A stretch of 64,000 bases of DNA from BJGV01 sp003230615 (GTDB taxonomy: Bacteria; Pseudomonadota; Gammaproteobacteria; Burkholderiales; Nitrosomonadaceae), in the NCBI GenBank assembly GCA_963663215.1, contig OY760140.1, positions 434,001-498,000 of the forward strand, in the 5' to 3' direction. The notes under the pieces were generated by a model, which was given only the letters and a program-made list of their open reading frames with translations, had not been told where the DNA came from and made no database searches. The translations under genes were made by a program, and so were the position numbers. Positions 34,019 through 44,626 of this stretch are shown in pieces (position 1 is the first letter of the stretch; every line of letters begins with the position of its first letter).

Positions 34019-34714
34019 ATGGCGCATATATCTAAACGTTTTAAAGAGATTTCTGGAAAAGTGGATCACAGTAAGCTTTATTCCCTACTGGATGCCCTTA
34101 AGATTATCAAGGAAACGGCTACGGCAAAATTTGATGAATCTGTTGATATAGCTGTCAATCTAGGTATAGATGTAAAAAAGTCAGATCAGACTGTACGTGG
34201 TTCAGTGGTGTTGCCAGCTGGGACAGGCAAGACTATGCGTGTAGCTGTATTCGCACAAGGCGAAAAGGCCAAGGATGCTCTTGCAGCTGGCGCTGACATT
34301 GTTGGGTTTGAAGATTTAGCAGAACAAATCAAATCGGGTAATATTAATTTCGATTTAGTTATTGCTAGCCCTGATGCCATGCGTATTGTTGGTCAATTGG
34401 GGCAGATATTAGGTCCACGCGGATTGATGCCCAATCCAAAAGTAGGAACAGTGACACCAGATGTTGTGGGCGCAGTCAAAAATGCAAAAGCAGGCCAGGT
34501 TCAATATCGTGCAGATAAGGCTGGAATTGTTCAATGTACTATTGGTCGTGCATCATTTAGTTTGGATGAGCTGAAACAGAACACGCTGGCGCTGGTGGAA
34601 GCGCTTAACAAATCGAAGCCAGTCGCATCCAAAGGTATCTATCTGAGAAAGATGGGAGTATCCAGCACCATGGGTGTCGGGGTACGGGTTGACCAGGCTA
34701 GTTTGACATTGTAA
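34019..34714 (+). CDS. rplA: 50S ribosomal protein L1
   Basis: A 231-aa L1-stalk protein; it also represses its own operon in relatives. Visible blocks: AKFDESVDIAVNLGIDVKKSDQ, RGSVVLPAGTGKTMRVAVF, QLGQILGPRGLMPNPKVGT, KGIYLRKMGVSSTMG. The ATG at 34019, one base after the rplK stop, is the family start; an in-frame TTG at 34004 would overlap rplK and is less likely. Confidence 0.97.
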   Translation: MAHISKRFKEISGKVDHSKLYSLLDALKIIKETATAKFDESVDIAVNLGIDVKKSDQTVRGSVVLPAGTGKTMRVAVFAQGEKAKDALAAGADIVGFEDLAEQIKSGNINFDLVIASPDAMRIVGQLGQILGPRGLMPNPKVGTVTPDVVGAVKNAKAGQVQYRADKAGIVQCTIGRASFSLDELKQNTLALVEALNKSKPVASKGIYLRKMGVSSTMGVGVRVDQASLTL

Positions 34715-35090
34715 AAATTTTTAGAGGGATTTGTAAGGCTTTGGGCTGCCGGGTGAGCGTATTTGGTCAATCCGGTGGGTTATCAAAGACCGTTGGGGTT
34801 TTCAGGTTTCAGAAAACATGGCAGCCATTGTTTTATCATGTTATCAATAGTCACTTGAGAGCTTAATTGCGAGATAGGGACGGGGTTTTTAAATAGGTGT
34901 ATAGGCTATTCACCTCTAATTTTTGATCATCCATTATTTCTAGCGCCCAGCGTAGATGGCGTATCCGAAAAAACAGGAATTGGTTTATCTCCTGATCAAA
35001 GGTCGCCGGTTTGCGGTGTTGGGATGGGGTTACGAGATTGTTCTCGACACCAGAAACTCAACGTCGAATATAACTGATGGAGAATGTACC
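34715..35090 (+). promoter_or_regulatory. rplJ leader region with candidate L10-binding structure
   Basis: 376 bp between rplA and the true rplJ start. It contains a bulged stem at 35015-35051: GGTGT pairs with ACACC, a 13-base one-sided bulge (TGGGATGGGGTTA), then the perfect hairpin CGAGA-TTGT-TCTCG. In other proteobacteria the L10(L12) complex binds a bulged stem in this leader and represses translation. The reading frame is open through the leader from ATG 34956, but that extension has no counterpart in L10 proteins. Promoter not assigned. Confidence 0.45.
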
Positions 35091-35615
35091 TTGAGTCTTA
35101 ATCTTGAAGGGAAAAAAGCAGTAGTCGCAGAGGTCAGTACTCAGTTAGCAAAGGCCAAGGCTATTATTATTGCAGAGTATAGAGGCCTAGAGGTTAGACA
35201 CATGACACAGTTGCGGACAAAGGCGCGCCAGTCAGGGGTCTATTTCCGTGTGATAAAGAACTCACTTGCACGACGTGTAGTTGCAGACACACCATTTGCT
35301 GAGCTTTCTAAGCACATGGTGGGGCCACTCGCCTATAGCATTGGAAGTGATCCGGTAGCAGCGGCAAAAGTGCTGCATGAGTTTGCAAAGGACAATGATA
35401 AGTTAGTGATTAAAGCTGGAGCAATGGCTAATTTAGTGATGTCTGAAAAGGATGTTGCGAATCTCGCTACCATGCTGAGTCGTGAAGAGTTGCTTTCGAA
35501 ACTGTTGGGTACAATGCAGGCGCCCATCGTCAATTTTGTTAGAACGCTTAACGAGGTGCCAACAAAGTTTGTGCGCGGTCTTGCTGCTGTACGTGATCAA
35601 AAACAGGTTATTTAA
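35091..35615 (+). CDS. rplJ: 50S ribosomal protein L10
   Basis: A 174-aa stalk base protein that anchors L7/L12 dimers. The family start SLNLEGKKAVVAEVSTQLAK fixes the beginning at TTG 35091, with GGAGA seven bases upstream; a longer frame from 34956 would add 45 residues found in no L10. The body has AIIIAEYRGLEVRHMTQLR and RVIKNSLARRV, and the C-terminal helix for L12 binding is present (FVRTLNEVPTKFVRGLAAV). Confidence 0.95.
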   Translation: MSLNLEGKKAVVAEVSTQLAKAKAIIIAEYRGLEVRHMTQLRTKARQSGVYFRVIKNSLARRVVADTPFAELSKHMVGPLAYSIGSDPVAAAKVLHEFAKDNDKLVIKAGAMANLVMSEKDVANLATMLSREELLSKLLGTMQAPIVNFVRTLNEVPTKFVRGLAAVRDQKQVI

Positions 35616-35691
35616 TTAGGTTTCAGATGTTTCAACTTAAGAATTTGAAACTGTGACTAAACTAAAAATTTATACTTATTAGGAGAAAATT

Positions 35692-36069
35692 ATGGCTGTT
35701 GCCAAAGTAGAAATTCTAGATTTAATTTCCAATATGACCGTGCTTGAGCTTTCACAGCTAATTAAGGAAATGGAAGAAAAGTTTGGCGTCTCCGCCGCTG
35801 CATCTGCAGTTGCGGCAGCTCCTCCTCCTGCTGCTACTGCTGAGAAGGCGGAGGAACAAACCGAGTTTTCTGTAACACTCACCGCTGTTGGCGCAAGTAA
35901 GGTTAGTGTGATCAAAGTTGTGCGTACAGTTACTGGTCTAGGTTTAAAAGAAGCTAAAGATCTGGTTGATGGCGCGCCCAAAGTAGTAAAGGAGGGGGTT
36001 TCAAAGGCTGATGCAGAAGCTATTCAGAAGCAACTAACCGAAGCCGGCGCAACTTGTGAACTTAAATAA
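35692..36069 (+). CDS. rplL: 50S ribosomal protein L7/L12
   Basis: A 125-aa flexible stalk protein that recruits translational GTPases. N-terminal dimerisation domain VEILDLISNMTVLELSQLIKEMEEKF, an Ala/Pro hinge, and the C-terminal domain EFSVTLTAVGASKVSVIKVVR with GLGLKEAKDLVDGAP. A strong AGGAGA lies before the ATG. It follows rplJ and precedes rpoB, the beta operon. Confidence 0.97.
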   Translation: MAVAKVEILDLISNMTVLELSQLIKEMEEKFGVSAAASAVAAAPPPAATAEKAEEQTEFSVTLTAVGASKVSVIKVVRTVTGLGLKEAKDLVDGAPKVVKEGVSKADAEAIQKQLTEAGATCELK

Positions 36070-36214
36070 TGTGTTTGTTCAAAGAGTAAAGCTAGTGGAA
36101 CAAAATATGTTACTGGAGTTAGTTTCTTAGACTCATGATATTTTTGTACCACTGAATGCATAACACAGTAGTCAGGAACATAAACTCTGTTTTCTGCTCC
36201 CCCGGAGAATTTCT

Positions 36215-39200
36215 ATGAGCTATTCGTTTACCGAGAAAAAGCGTATCCGTAAAAGTTTCGCCAAGCGTGCTAGTGTCTTGCCAATTCCATTTCTGCTTGC
36301 TACTCAGCTTGAATCCTACGCAGCTTTTTTGCAAGAGCATGTCCCAGAATCCCAACGTGAAAATCAAGGGTTGCAAGCGGCGTTTACTTCGATTTTCCCA
36401 ATCGAGAGCCACTCTAAGAATGCACGTCTTGACTTTGTCAGTTATATGCTTGGTACTCCCCCATTCGACGTCAAGGAGTGCCGGCAGCGCGGCCTCACTT
36501 ACGCTTCTCCGTTACGTGCTAAAGCACGTCTAACCATCATGGACAAAGAAGCTTCCAAGCCGACAGCAAAGGAAGTAAGAGAGCAGGTAGTTTACATGGG
36601 GGAAATTCCTCTGATGACCAATACCGGTTCGTTTGTTATTAACGGTACTGAACGTGTGATTGTGTCGCAATTGCACCGTTCACCTGGCGTATTTTTTGAG
36701 CATGATCGTGGCAAGACACATTCATCCGGAAAGTTATTGTTCTCCGCGAGAATTATTCCATATCGAGGTTCTTGGCTCGATTTTGAGTTTGATCCCAAGG
36801 ATTACCTCTATTTTCGTGTTGATCGCCGCCGTAAAATGCCAATTACCGTGCTGCTAAAAGCGATAGGTTATACATCAGAACAAATCCTTGCTGGATTCTT
36901 TGCATTTGATGTCTTTCATATTTCCAAAAAGAATGTCCAGTTTGAGCTAGTTCCAGAGCGCTTACGTGGTGATATAGCTCGCCTTGATATTGTTTCTAAA
37001 AGTGGAAAGGTTATCGTTCAGAAAGACAAACGAATCACCGTCAAACATACTCGTGAATTGCAACAAGCTGGGATAGACAAACTTTCGGTGTCAGAAGATT
37101 TTTTACTGGGGTGGGTACTGGGTCGCAATGTGTTAGATAAGGAAACAGGCGAGATCATAGCGCTGGCTAACGATGAAATCACTGAGGAACTTTTTGCCAA
37201 GTTCCGCGAGGCTAACATCGAAAAACTTTATACCATATATACAAATGATCTCGATCAGGGTGCATACATATCACAGACTTTGAGGATAGACGAGACTACT
37301 GATCAATTGACTGCTCAAGTAGCAATCTATCGTATGATGCGTCCTGGCGAACCCCCTACCGAGGATGCAGTTAAAGCATTGTTTAATGGATTGTTCTATG
37401 CACCCGAACGCTATGACTTATCCGCGGTTGGGCGACTGAAATTTAATCGTCGTGTTGGCAGAGCTGAGTTGACTGGTTCCACTACTTTGTCGAACGAGGA
37501 TATCATCTCAATAATAATGATACTGGTAGAACTGCGAAATGGTCGTGGTGAAGTGGATGACATTGATCACCTTGGAAACCGCCGTGTTCGCTATGTCGGA
37601 GAATTAGCGGAAAACCAGTTTCGCTCTGGACTTATTAGGGTTGAGCGAGCTGTAAAAGAGCGCTTGAGTCAGGCGGAATCCGATAATCTTATGCCGCACG
37701 ATCTGATTAATGCTAAGCCAGTATCGGCAGCAGTACGTGAATTTTTCGGCTCTAGTCAGTTATCTCAATTCATGGATCAGACCAATCCGCTTTCCGAGAT
37801 TACTCATAAGCGACGTGTTTCTGCCTTAGGGCCAGGCGGGTTAACACGCGAGCGTGCAGGGTTTGAAGTGCGTGATGTACATCCAACTCACTATGGTAGG
37901 GTATGTCCGATCGAAACGCCAGAAGGCCCAAATATTGGGCTTATTAACTCGCTTGCGTTATACGCTCGTACCAATAAATATGGTTTTTTGGAAACGCCCT
38001 ACCGTAAGGTAAAGAACAAAAAAGTTACTGACGAGATTGATTATCTGTCAGCTATTGAGGAAGGTCAGTACGTGATTGCTCAAGCAAACGCGAAACTAGA
38101 TCGCAATAATAAGTTTTTACAGGATATTGTTTCTTGTCGTCAAAAGAATGAATTCACCCTAGCGACACCGGATCGAATCGAATATATGGACGTAGCCCCA
38201 GCACAGATCGTTTCAGTAGCAGCCTCACTAATTCCATTTCTAGAGCACGACGATGCTAATCGTGCTTTGATGGGGTCCAACATGCAACGTCAGGCGGTAC
38301 CTTGTCTACGTGCTGAAAAATCACTTGTTGGTACTGGAATAGAGCGTGTAGTGGCAATAGATTCTGGTACTGCGGTACTAGCCGGACGAGCTGGTGTAGT
38401 AGATTATGTAGATGCTGGGCGTATTGTGGTGCGAGTACATGATGCCGAAACACGTGTTGGTGAAGTGGGTGTAGACATTTACAACCTGACTAAATATACC
38501 CGATCTAATCAGAACACTAATATCAATCAGCGCCCTCTTGTTAGAGAGGGTGACGTAATTTCTTGTGGTGATGTAATAGCAGATGGCGCTTCTACCGATA
38601 TGGGTGAGCTAGCGTTGGGGCAGAATATGTTAGTCGCATTCATGCCGTGGAATGGTTATAACTTTGAGGACTCAATTCTGATTTCTGAGCGCATTGTTTC
38701 TGAAGATCGTTTCACATCTATTCATATTGAAGAACTTTTGTTGGTAAGCCGTGATACAAAGTTGGGGACTGAAGAGATTACCGGGGATATATCGAATCTA
38801 TCGGAAGTGCAACTCGGGCGCTTGGATGATTCTGGCATCATTTATATTGGTGCAGAAGTCGAGGCTGGCGACGTACTGGTAGGAAAGGTTACCCCTAAGG
38901 GTGAGATCCAACTGACACCGGAAGAAAAATTATTACGCGCAATATTTGGCGAAAAAGCTTCCGATGTAAAGGATACGTCGTTACGTGTGCCATCAGGCAT
39001 CTCCGGAACAGTAATTGATGTACAGGTGTTTACCCGCGAAGGTATCGAGCGTGATACACGTGCTCAGCAGATTATTGATGATGAGCTAAATCGTTACAAG
39101 AAAGACCTCGCAGATCAAATGCGAATCGTAGAGGCTGATACGTTTGAACGTATCGAGCGTCTACTCAAGGGTAAGGTAGCTACTGGTGGACCTAATAAGC

Positions 39201-40288
39201 TTGCAAAAGGCGCACGCATTACCAGGGAATATCTTGAAGGTATTGATCCACACCACTGGTTTGATATTCGTTTGTCTAATGAGGATGCGAGCGTACAGCT
39301 AGAGCAGATCAAGGAAGGTCTTGTGCAGAAACGTAAGGCATTTGACGTCTTTTTTGAAGAAAAGAAAAAGAAACTTACTCAGGGCGATGAGTTGCCACCT
39401 GGCGTGCAGAAAATGGTGAAAGTTTATGTGGCGGTGAAGCGTCGTCTGCAGCCCGGAGATAAAATGGCAGGGCGCCATGGAAATAAGGGTGTAATTTCAA
39501 AAATTGTGCCAGTAGAAGATATGCCCTACATGGCAGATGGTACTCCTGTGGATGTTGTATTAAATCCTCTGGGTGTACCTTCGCGTATGAATGTTGGGCA
39601 GATACTGGAAATCCATCTTGGATGGGCGGCCAAAGGGTTGGGTAGGAAGATTGGTAATATGCTTCGTGTTCAAAGCAAGACTGCTGAAATCAGGAAATTT
39701 ATTAATAAGATTTACAATAGTAGTGGCAAACAGGAGGATATTGCTTCCCTAGACGATAAGGAAGTTTTGGAATTAGCAAACAATCTCCAGGACGGCGTAC
39801 CTTTTGCTACTCCCGTATTTGATGGTGCCACAGAGCATGAGATCAAAGATATGCTTGAGCTTGCTGATTTACCACAATCCGGACAGATTGAGCTATATGA
39901 TGGTAGAACTGGCGAGGCATTCGACCGCCTTGTCACAGTGGGCTACATGCATGTGCTGAAGTTACATCATTTGGTGGATGACAAGATGCATGCACGTTCT
40001 ACAGGCCCTTACAGCTTGGTAACCCAGCAGCCGCTAGGTGGTAAGGCTCAGTTTGGTGGACAACGATTTGGTGAGATGGAAGTGTGGGCATTGGAAGCTT
40101 ATGGTGCTGCTTACACACTACAGGAAATGTTGACCGTCAAATCTGACGATGTGAACGGACGTACTAAGATATATGAGAGTATCGTCAAGGGTGACCACAA
40201 GATTGATGCTGGCATGCCAGAATCATTCAATGTCTTGGTAAAGGAAATCCGTTCACTTGGGATGGACATCGACTTGGAGCGGCATTAA
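36215..40288 (+). CDS. rpoB: RNA polymerase beta subunit
   Basis: A 1357-aa catalytic subunit of RNA polymerase. The rifampicin-pocket region (about residues 510-575) reads FFGSSQLSQFMDQTNPLSEI, then HKRRVSALGPGG and ERAGFEVRDVHPTHYGRVCP, with none of the usual resistance changes evident. Other blocks: GYNFEDSILISERIV, PGDKMAGRHGNKGVIS and the C-terminal ALEAYGAAYTLQEMLTVKSDD. GGAGA precedes the ATG. rpoC follows 105 bp later. Confidence 0.98.
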   Translation: MSYSFTEKKRIRKSFAKRASVLPIPFLLATQLESYAAFLQEHVPESQRENQGLQAAFTSIFPIESHSKNARLDFVSYMLGTPPFDVKECRQRGLTYASPLRAKARLTIMDKEASKPTAKEVREQVVYMGEIPLMTNTGSFVINGTERVIVSQLHRSPGVFFEHDRGKTHSSGKLLFSARIIPYRGSWLDFEFDPKDYLYFRVDRRRKMPITVLLKAIGYTSEQILAGFFAFDVFHISKKNVQFELVPERLRGDIARLDIVSKSGKVIVQKDKRITVKHTRELQQAGIDKLSVSEDFLLGWVLGRNVLDKETGEIIALANDEITEELFAKFREANIEKLYTIYTNDLDQGAYISQTLRIDETTDQLTAQVAIYRMMRPGEPPTEDAVKALFNGLFYAPERYDLSAVGRLKFNRRVGRAELTGSTTLSNEDIISIIMILVELRNGRGEVDDIDHLGNRRVRYVGELAENQFRSGLIRVERAVKERLSQAESDNLMPHDLINAKPVSAAVREFFGSSQLSQFMDQTNPLSEITHKRRVSALGPGGLTRERAGFEVRDVHPTHYGRVCPIETPEGPNIGLINSLALYARTNKYGFLETPYRKVKNKKVTDEIDYLSAIEEGQYVIAQANAKLDRNNKFLQDIVSCRQKNEFTLATPDRIEYMDVAPAQIVSVAASLIPFLEHDDANRALMGSNMQRQAVPCLRAEKSLVGTGIERVVAIDSGTAVLAGRAGVVDYVDAGRIVVRVHDAETRVGEVGVDIYNLTKYTRSNQNTNINQRPLVREGDVISCGDVIADGASTDMGELALGQNMLVAFMPWNGYNFEDSILISERIVSEDRFTSIHIEELLLVSRDTKLGTEEITGDISNLSEVQLGRLDDSGIIYIGAEVEAGDVLVGKVTPKGEIQLTPEEKLLRAIFGEKASDVKDTSLRVPSGISGTVIDVQVFTREGIERDTRAQQIIDDELNRYKKDLADQMRIVEADTFERIERLLKGKVATGGPNKLAKGARITREYLEGIDPHHWFDIRLSNEDASVQLEQIKEGLVQKRKAFDVFFEEKKKKLTQGDELPPGVQKMVKVYVAVKRRLQPGDKMAGRHGNKGVISKIVPVEDMPYMADGTPVDVVLNPLGVPSRMNVGQILEIHLGWAAKGLGRKIGNMLRVQSKTAEIRKFINKIYNSSGKQEDIASLDDKEVLELANNLQDGVPFATPVFDGATEHEIKDMLELADLPQSGQIELYDGRTGEAFDRLVTVGYMHVLKLHHLVDDKMHARSTGPYSLVTQQPLGGKAQFGGQRFGEMEVWALEAYGAAYTLQEMLTVKSDDVNGRTKIYESIVKGDHKIDAGMPESFNVLVKEIRSLGMDIDLERH

Positions 40289-40393
40289 CAATTTCTTTTT
40301 AAAGTCGCTGGGAGTTAATCGCTTAATTCTCTATATTGTTGCACTTTATCACCGAAGTTTTTTGTATTGCCCCCTGATTAACAGGAGTATTAA

Positions 40394-43300
40394 ATGAAAG
40401 CGCTACTCGATTTATTCAAGCAGGTTACGCATAAAGAAGAATTCGATTCGATCAAGATTGGCCTTGCTTCTCCTGAAAAAATACGTTCCTGGTCTTACGG
40501 CGAGGTTAAAAAGCCGGAAACTATAAACTACCGTACTTTTAAGCCAGAGCGAGATGGGCTATTCTGCGCTAAAATTTTTGGCCCGGTAAAAGATTATGAA
40601 TGCTTATGTGGGAAATACAAACGTTTGAAGCACCGCGGCGTGATATGTGAGAAATGCGGGGTTGAAGTCACCTTGTCCAAGGTGCGGCGGGAGCGTATGG
40701 GGCACATCCAGCTAGCTTCTCCAGTGGCGCATATCTGGTTTTTGAAGTCTCTACCGTCTCGCCTTGGGATGGTATTAGACATGACCCTACGTGACATTGA
40801 ACGAGTTCTTTATTTTGAAGCTTTTGTAGTTACTGATCCTGGGATGACGCCGCTAGAACGATGCCAGTTGCTGACTGACGATGATTATCGTGCCAAGATG
40901 GAGGAATATGGTGATGATTTTAATGCCAGTATGGGTGCAGAGGGTATTCGCGACCTATTAAGCAACCTAAACATTAACGTTGAAATTGATAACCTACGAC
41001 GTGATATGGAGGCTACTAGCTCAGAAACCAAAATAAAGAAACTTTCAAAGCGCCTTAAGGTATTAGAGGCATTCAACAAGTCTGGGATCAAGCCGGAGTG
41101 GATGGTGATTACGGTGCTGCCGACATTACCGCCTGAATTACGCCCACTTGTGCCGCTAGACGGTGGACGATTCGCTACATCTGATCTTAATGACTTGTAT
41201 CGCCGAGTTATCAACCGCAATAATCGTTTGAAGCGCTTGCTTGAGTTGAAGGCACCCGAAATAATTGTACGTAATGAAAAACGCATGTTACAAGAAGCAG
41301 TAGACTCTTTGCTAGACAATGGGCGCCGAGGTAAGGCAATGACGGGTGCAAACAAGCGCCCATTAAAATCCCTTGCTGACATGATCAAGGGTAAGGGTGG
41401 ACGATTCCGCCAGAATCTACTAGGTAAACGAGTTGATTACTCTGGGCGATCAGTGATTGTGGTAGGTCCGCAGCTTAAACTGCATCAGTGTGGCTTGCCA
41501 AAGAAAATGGCTTTGGAATTGTTCAAGCCATTTATCTTTAGTAAGCTTGAAATAATGGGTATTGCTAGCACAATCAAAGCGGCCAAACGAGAAGTAGAAG
41601 ATGAAACTCCAATAGTATGGGACATTTTAGAAGATGTTATTCGCGAGCACCCGGTAATGTTGAACCGGGCGCCGACACTGCATCGCCTAGGTATACAAGG
41701 GTTTGAGCCTGTGCTGATCGAGGGAAAAGCTATCCAGTTACATCCACTGGTGTGCGCAGCTTTTAACGCTGACTTTGATGGAGACCAGATGGCTGTGCAT
41801 GTACCATTGTCTCTGGAAGCACAAATGGAGGTCCGTACTCTAATGATGTCATCGAATAATATACTGTCACCAGCCAATGGTGAGCCAATTATCGTGCCAT
41901 CACAGGATATCGTATTGGGCTTGTATTACATTACTCGTGAGAAAGTTGGTGCAAGTGGTGAGGGAATGTTGTTCCCTGATATAGGTGAAGTGTCGCGTGC
42001 CTACGAAAGTCGTGCAATAGAGTTGCATGCTAGGATTATGGTTAGGATAAATGAATATGACCTGGGTGCCGATGGAGAACGACACGCAAAAACCACGCGG
42101 TACGACACCACTGTGGGGCGTGCTCTTCTGTCTGAAATTTTGCCAGTTGGTCTGCCATTTCCATTAATCGACAAAGCGCTCAAGAAAAAGGAAATTTCCA
42201 GGCTTATTAATGCTAGTTTCCATCTCTGTGGATTGCGTGAGACTGTAATTTTTGCTGATAAACTGATGAATTTTGGTTTTACTTACGCTACTCGTGCTGG
42301 TATTTCTATTTGTCTAGATGACATGCTAACGCCAGTTCAGAAAAACGATATTATCAGTTCTTCTGAGAAAGAGGTACAAGAAATCGAGTCTCAGTACACC
42401 TCTGGATTGGTAACTCAAGGTGAACGCTACAACAAGGTGGTAGATATTTGGGGGCGTGCCGGTGACCAGGTGGCTAAGGCTATGATGGATCAACTTGGTA
42501 CTGAGCCGGTGTATGACCCGAAAACCGGAAAAGTTAAAAAAGATAAGAAGGGCAAACCACTAATGCAGGAATCATTCAATTCTATTTACATGATGGCCGA
42601 TTCTGGTGCTCGTGGTTCTGCTGCACAGATTCGTCAGCTGGCGGGAATGCGTGGCCTGATGGCAAAGCCAGATGGGTCCATCATTGAGACTCCTATTACT
42701 GCAAACTTCCGTGAGGGATTAAATGTGTTGCAATACTTTATTTCTACCCATGGAGCACGTAAAGGGTTGGCTGATACCGCATTGAAGACCGCAAACTCTG
42801 GTTACCTTACTCGACGTTTAGTGGATGTAACCCAGGATCTAGTTGTGACAGAAGAAGACTGTGGCACTGATAACGGTGTGGCGATGAAAGCGTTGGTTGA
42901 AGGAGGTGAAGTTATTGAGGCCTTACATGAGAGGATACTTGGACGAGTGGCCGCTAACGATATCATCAATCCAGAAAACCAGGCCGTGATTTATTCTGCC
43001 GGTTCTCTATTAGATGAGAATGCTGTGGATAATATCGAGTTTCTTGGTATAGATGAGGTAAAGGTACGGACTCCTCTTACCTGTGAAACTCGTCATGGAT
43101 TATGCGCCAAATGCTACGGGCGTGATCTAGGACGCGGTACTATGGTTAACCTCGGTGAAGCCGTGGGTGTAATTGCTGCACAGTCCATAGGCGAGCCAGG
43201 TACTCAGCTTACCATGCGCACATTCCATATTGGTGGAGCTGCATCCAGAACCGCAGTGGCAAGCCAGGTAGAGAGCAGATCCAACGGAACTGTACGCTAC

Positions 43301-44626
43301 TCCCCAACGATGCGCTATGTGACAAATTCTCGTCGTGAATTGATAGCGATTTCCCGAAGTGGTGAGGTGGTGATACACGATGATAATGGGCGTGAGCGAG
43401 AGCGTCATAAAACACCATATGGTGCAACATTGTTGGTTCGTGATAAAGAAATGGTAAAGGCAGGACAGGTACTTGCAGCGTGGGATCCGCACACCCGGCC
43501 AATCATCACCGAATATGCCGGTAAAGTACGTTTTGAAAACGTCGAAGAAGGTATAACTGTGGCTAAGCAAATTGACGAAGTAACTGGTTTATCAACGTTG
43601 GTAGTAATCGATCCAAAACGGCGTGGTGTGTCTCAAGCTAAGGGTTTGCGCCCATTAGTGAAGCTTTTGAATGAAAAAGGAAAGGAAGTAAAACATGCTG
43701 GTGATAATCTATCAGTTAATATTACCTTCCAAACTGGCTCTATCATTATTGTGCGGGACGGGCAGCAAGTAAGTGTGGGTTCTGTGCTAGCGCGAATTCC
43801 ACAGGAAAGCTCAAAAACTGGTGATATAACTGGTGGATTGCCGCGCGTAGCAGAATTGTTTGAAGCGCGTTCCCCCAAAGATTCTGGCGTACTAGCGGAA
43901 ATTACGGGTTCTGTATCGTTTGGCAAGGACACCAAGGGTAAGCAACGCCTAGTGATCACAGATCTAGACGGTGTTGCGCATGAGTACCTGATTCCTAAAG
44001 ATAAGCATGTTATGGCACACGATGGTCAGTTAGTAAATAAGGGGGAAAGTATCGTTGATGGCCCAGCTGACCCGCACGATATCTTGCGTTTGTTGGGAGT
44101 GGAGGTATTAGCACGTTACATTACTGACGAAGTACAAGATGTTTATCGCTTACAAGGTGTGAAGATCAACGATAAGCATATTGAGGTAATCGTGCGTCAG
44201 ATGCTGCGAAGGGTCCAGATTGTTGATGCTGGAGAAACGCGCTTCATTTTAGGCGAGCAGGTGGAACGTGCAGATTTATTGGCAGAAAATGAGAAGGTGG
44301 TAGCTGAGGGTAAGAAACCAGCAATGTACGAATTCGTGTTGTTAGGTATCACAAAGGCTTCACTTTCTACAGACTCATTTATTTCCGCTGCTTCTTTTCA
44401 AGAGACCACACGTGTGCTAACAGAAGCGGCCATTATGGGTAAGAGAGACAACCTACGTGGTCTTAAGGAGAATGTAATTGTCGGGCGGCTTATTCCAGCT
44501 GGTACTGGCTTATCTTTTCACAATGCACGTAAAAGGAAGAAACTGGGGCTTCAGGACGATATAGACCATGGTTTCTTGAGCGAAGAGGACACGGGAGAAT
44601 CACAAAGCAGTGAACATACTATATAA
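40394..44626 (+). CDS. rpoC: RNA polymerase beta' subunit
   Basis: A 1410-aa subunit carrying the active-site magnesium. Zinc-binding site 1 is CLCGKYKRLKHRGVICEKCG (about residues 70-87). The catalytic NADFDGDQMAVH lies near residue 458, the second zinc site CETRHGLCAKCYGRDLG near 896, and the trigger loop/bridge-helix area includes MADSGARGSAAQIRQLAGMRG. AGGAG precedes ATG. In many betaproteobacteria rpsL-rpsG-fusA follow rpoC; here a 573-bp gap and pstC follow instead. Confidence 0.98.
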   Translation: MKALLDLFKQVTHKEEFDSIKIGLASPEKIRSWSYGEVKKPETINYRTFKPERDGLFCAKIFGPVKDYECLCGKYKRLKHRGVICEKCGVEVTLSKVRRERMGHIQLASPVAHIWFLKSLPSRLGMVLDMTLRDIERVLYFEAFVVTDPGMTPLERCQLLTDDDYRAKMEEYGDDFNASMGAEGIRDLLSNLNINVEIDNLRRDMEATSSETKIKKLSKRLKVLEAFNKSGIKPEWMVITVLPTLPPELRPLVPLDGGRFATSDLNDLYRRVINRNNRLKRLLELKAPEIIVRNEKRMLQEAVDSLLDNGRRGKAMTGANKRPLKSLADMIKGKGGRFRQNLLGKRVDYSGRSVIVVGPQLKLHQCGLPKKMALELFKPFIFSKLEIMGIASTIKAAKREVEDETPIVWDILEDVIREHPVMLNRAPTLHRLGIQGFEPVLIEGKAIQLHPLVCAAFNADFDGDQMAVHVPLSLEAQMEVRTLMMSSNNILSPANGEPIIVPSQDIVLGLYYITREKVGASGEGMLFPDIGEVSRAYESRAIELHARIMVRINEYDLGADGERHAKTTRYDTTVGRALLSEILPVGLPFPLIDKALKKKEISRLINASFHLCGLRETVIFADKLMNFGFTYATRAGISICLDDMLTPVQKNDIISSSEKEVQEIESQYTSGLVTQGERYNKVVDIWGRAGDQVAKAMMDQLGTEPVYDPKTGKVKKDKKGKPLMQESFNSIYMMADSGARGSAAQIRQLAGMRGLMAKPDGSIIETPITANFREGLNVLQYFISTHGARKGLADTALKTANSGYLTRRLVDVTQDLVVTEEDCGTDNGVAMKALVEGGEVIEALHERILGRVAANDIINPENQAVIYSAGSLLDENAVDNIEFLGIDEVKVRTPLTCETRHGLCAKCYGRDLGRGTMVNLGEAVGVIAAQSIGEPGTQLTMRTFHIGGAASRTAVASQVESRSNGTVRYSPTMRYVTNSRRELIAISRSGEVVIHDDNGRERERHKTPYGATLLVRDKEMVKAGQVLAAWDPHTRPIITEYAGKVRFENVEEGITVAKQIDEVTGLSTLVVIDPKRRGVSQAKGLRPLVKLLNEKGKEVKHAGDNLSVNITFQTGSIIIVRDGQQVSVGSVLARIPQESSKTGDITGGLPRVAELFEARSPKDSGVLAEITGSVSFGKDTKGKQRLVITDLDGVAHEYLIPKDKHVMAHDGQLVNKGESIVDGPADPHDILRLLGVEVLARYITDEVQDVYRLQGVKINDKHIEVIVRQMLRRVQIVDAGETRFILGEQVERADLLAENEKVVAEGKKPAMYEFVLLGITKASLSTDSFISAASFQETTRVLTEAAIMGKRDNLRGLKENVIVGRLIPAGTGLSFHNARKRKKLGLQDDIDHGFLSEEDTGESQSSEHTI

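Noticed and set aside
34956..35090. N-terminal extension of ribosomal protein L10
   Set aside because: No L10 has it, and the TTG at 35091 has its own GGAGA and gives the normal start.
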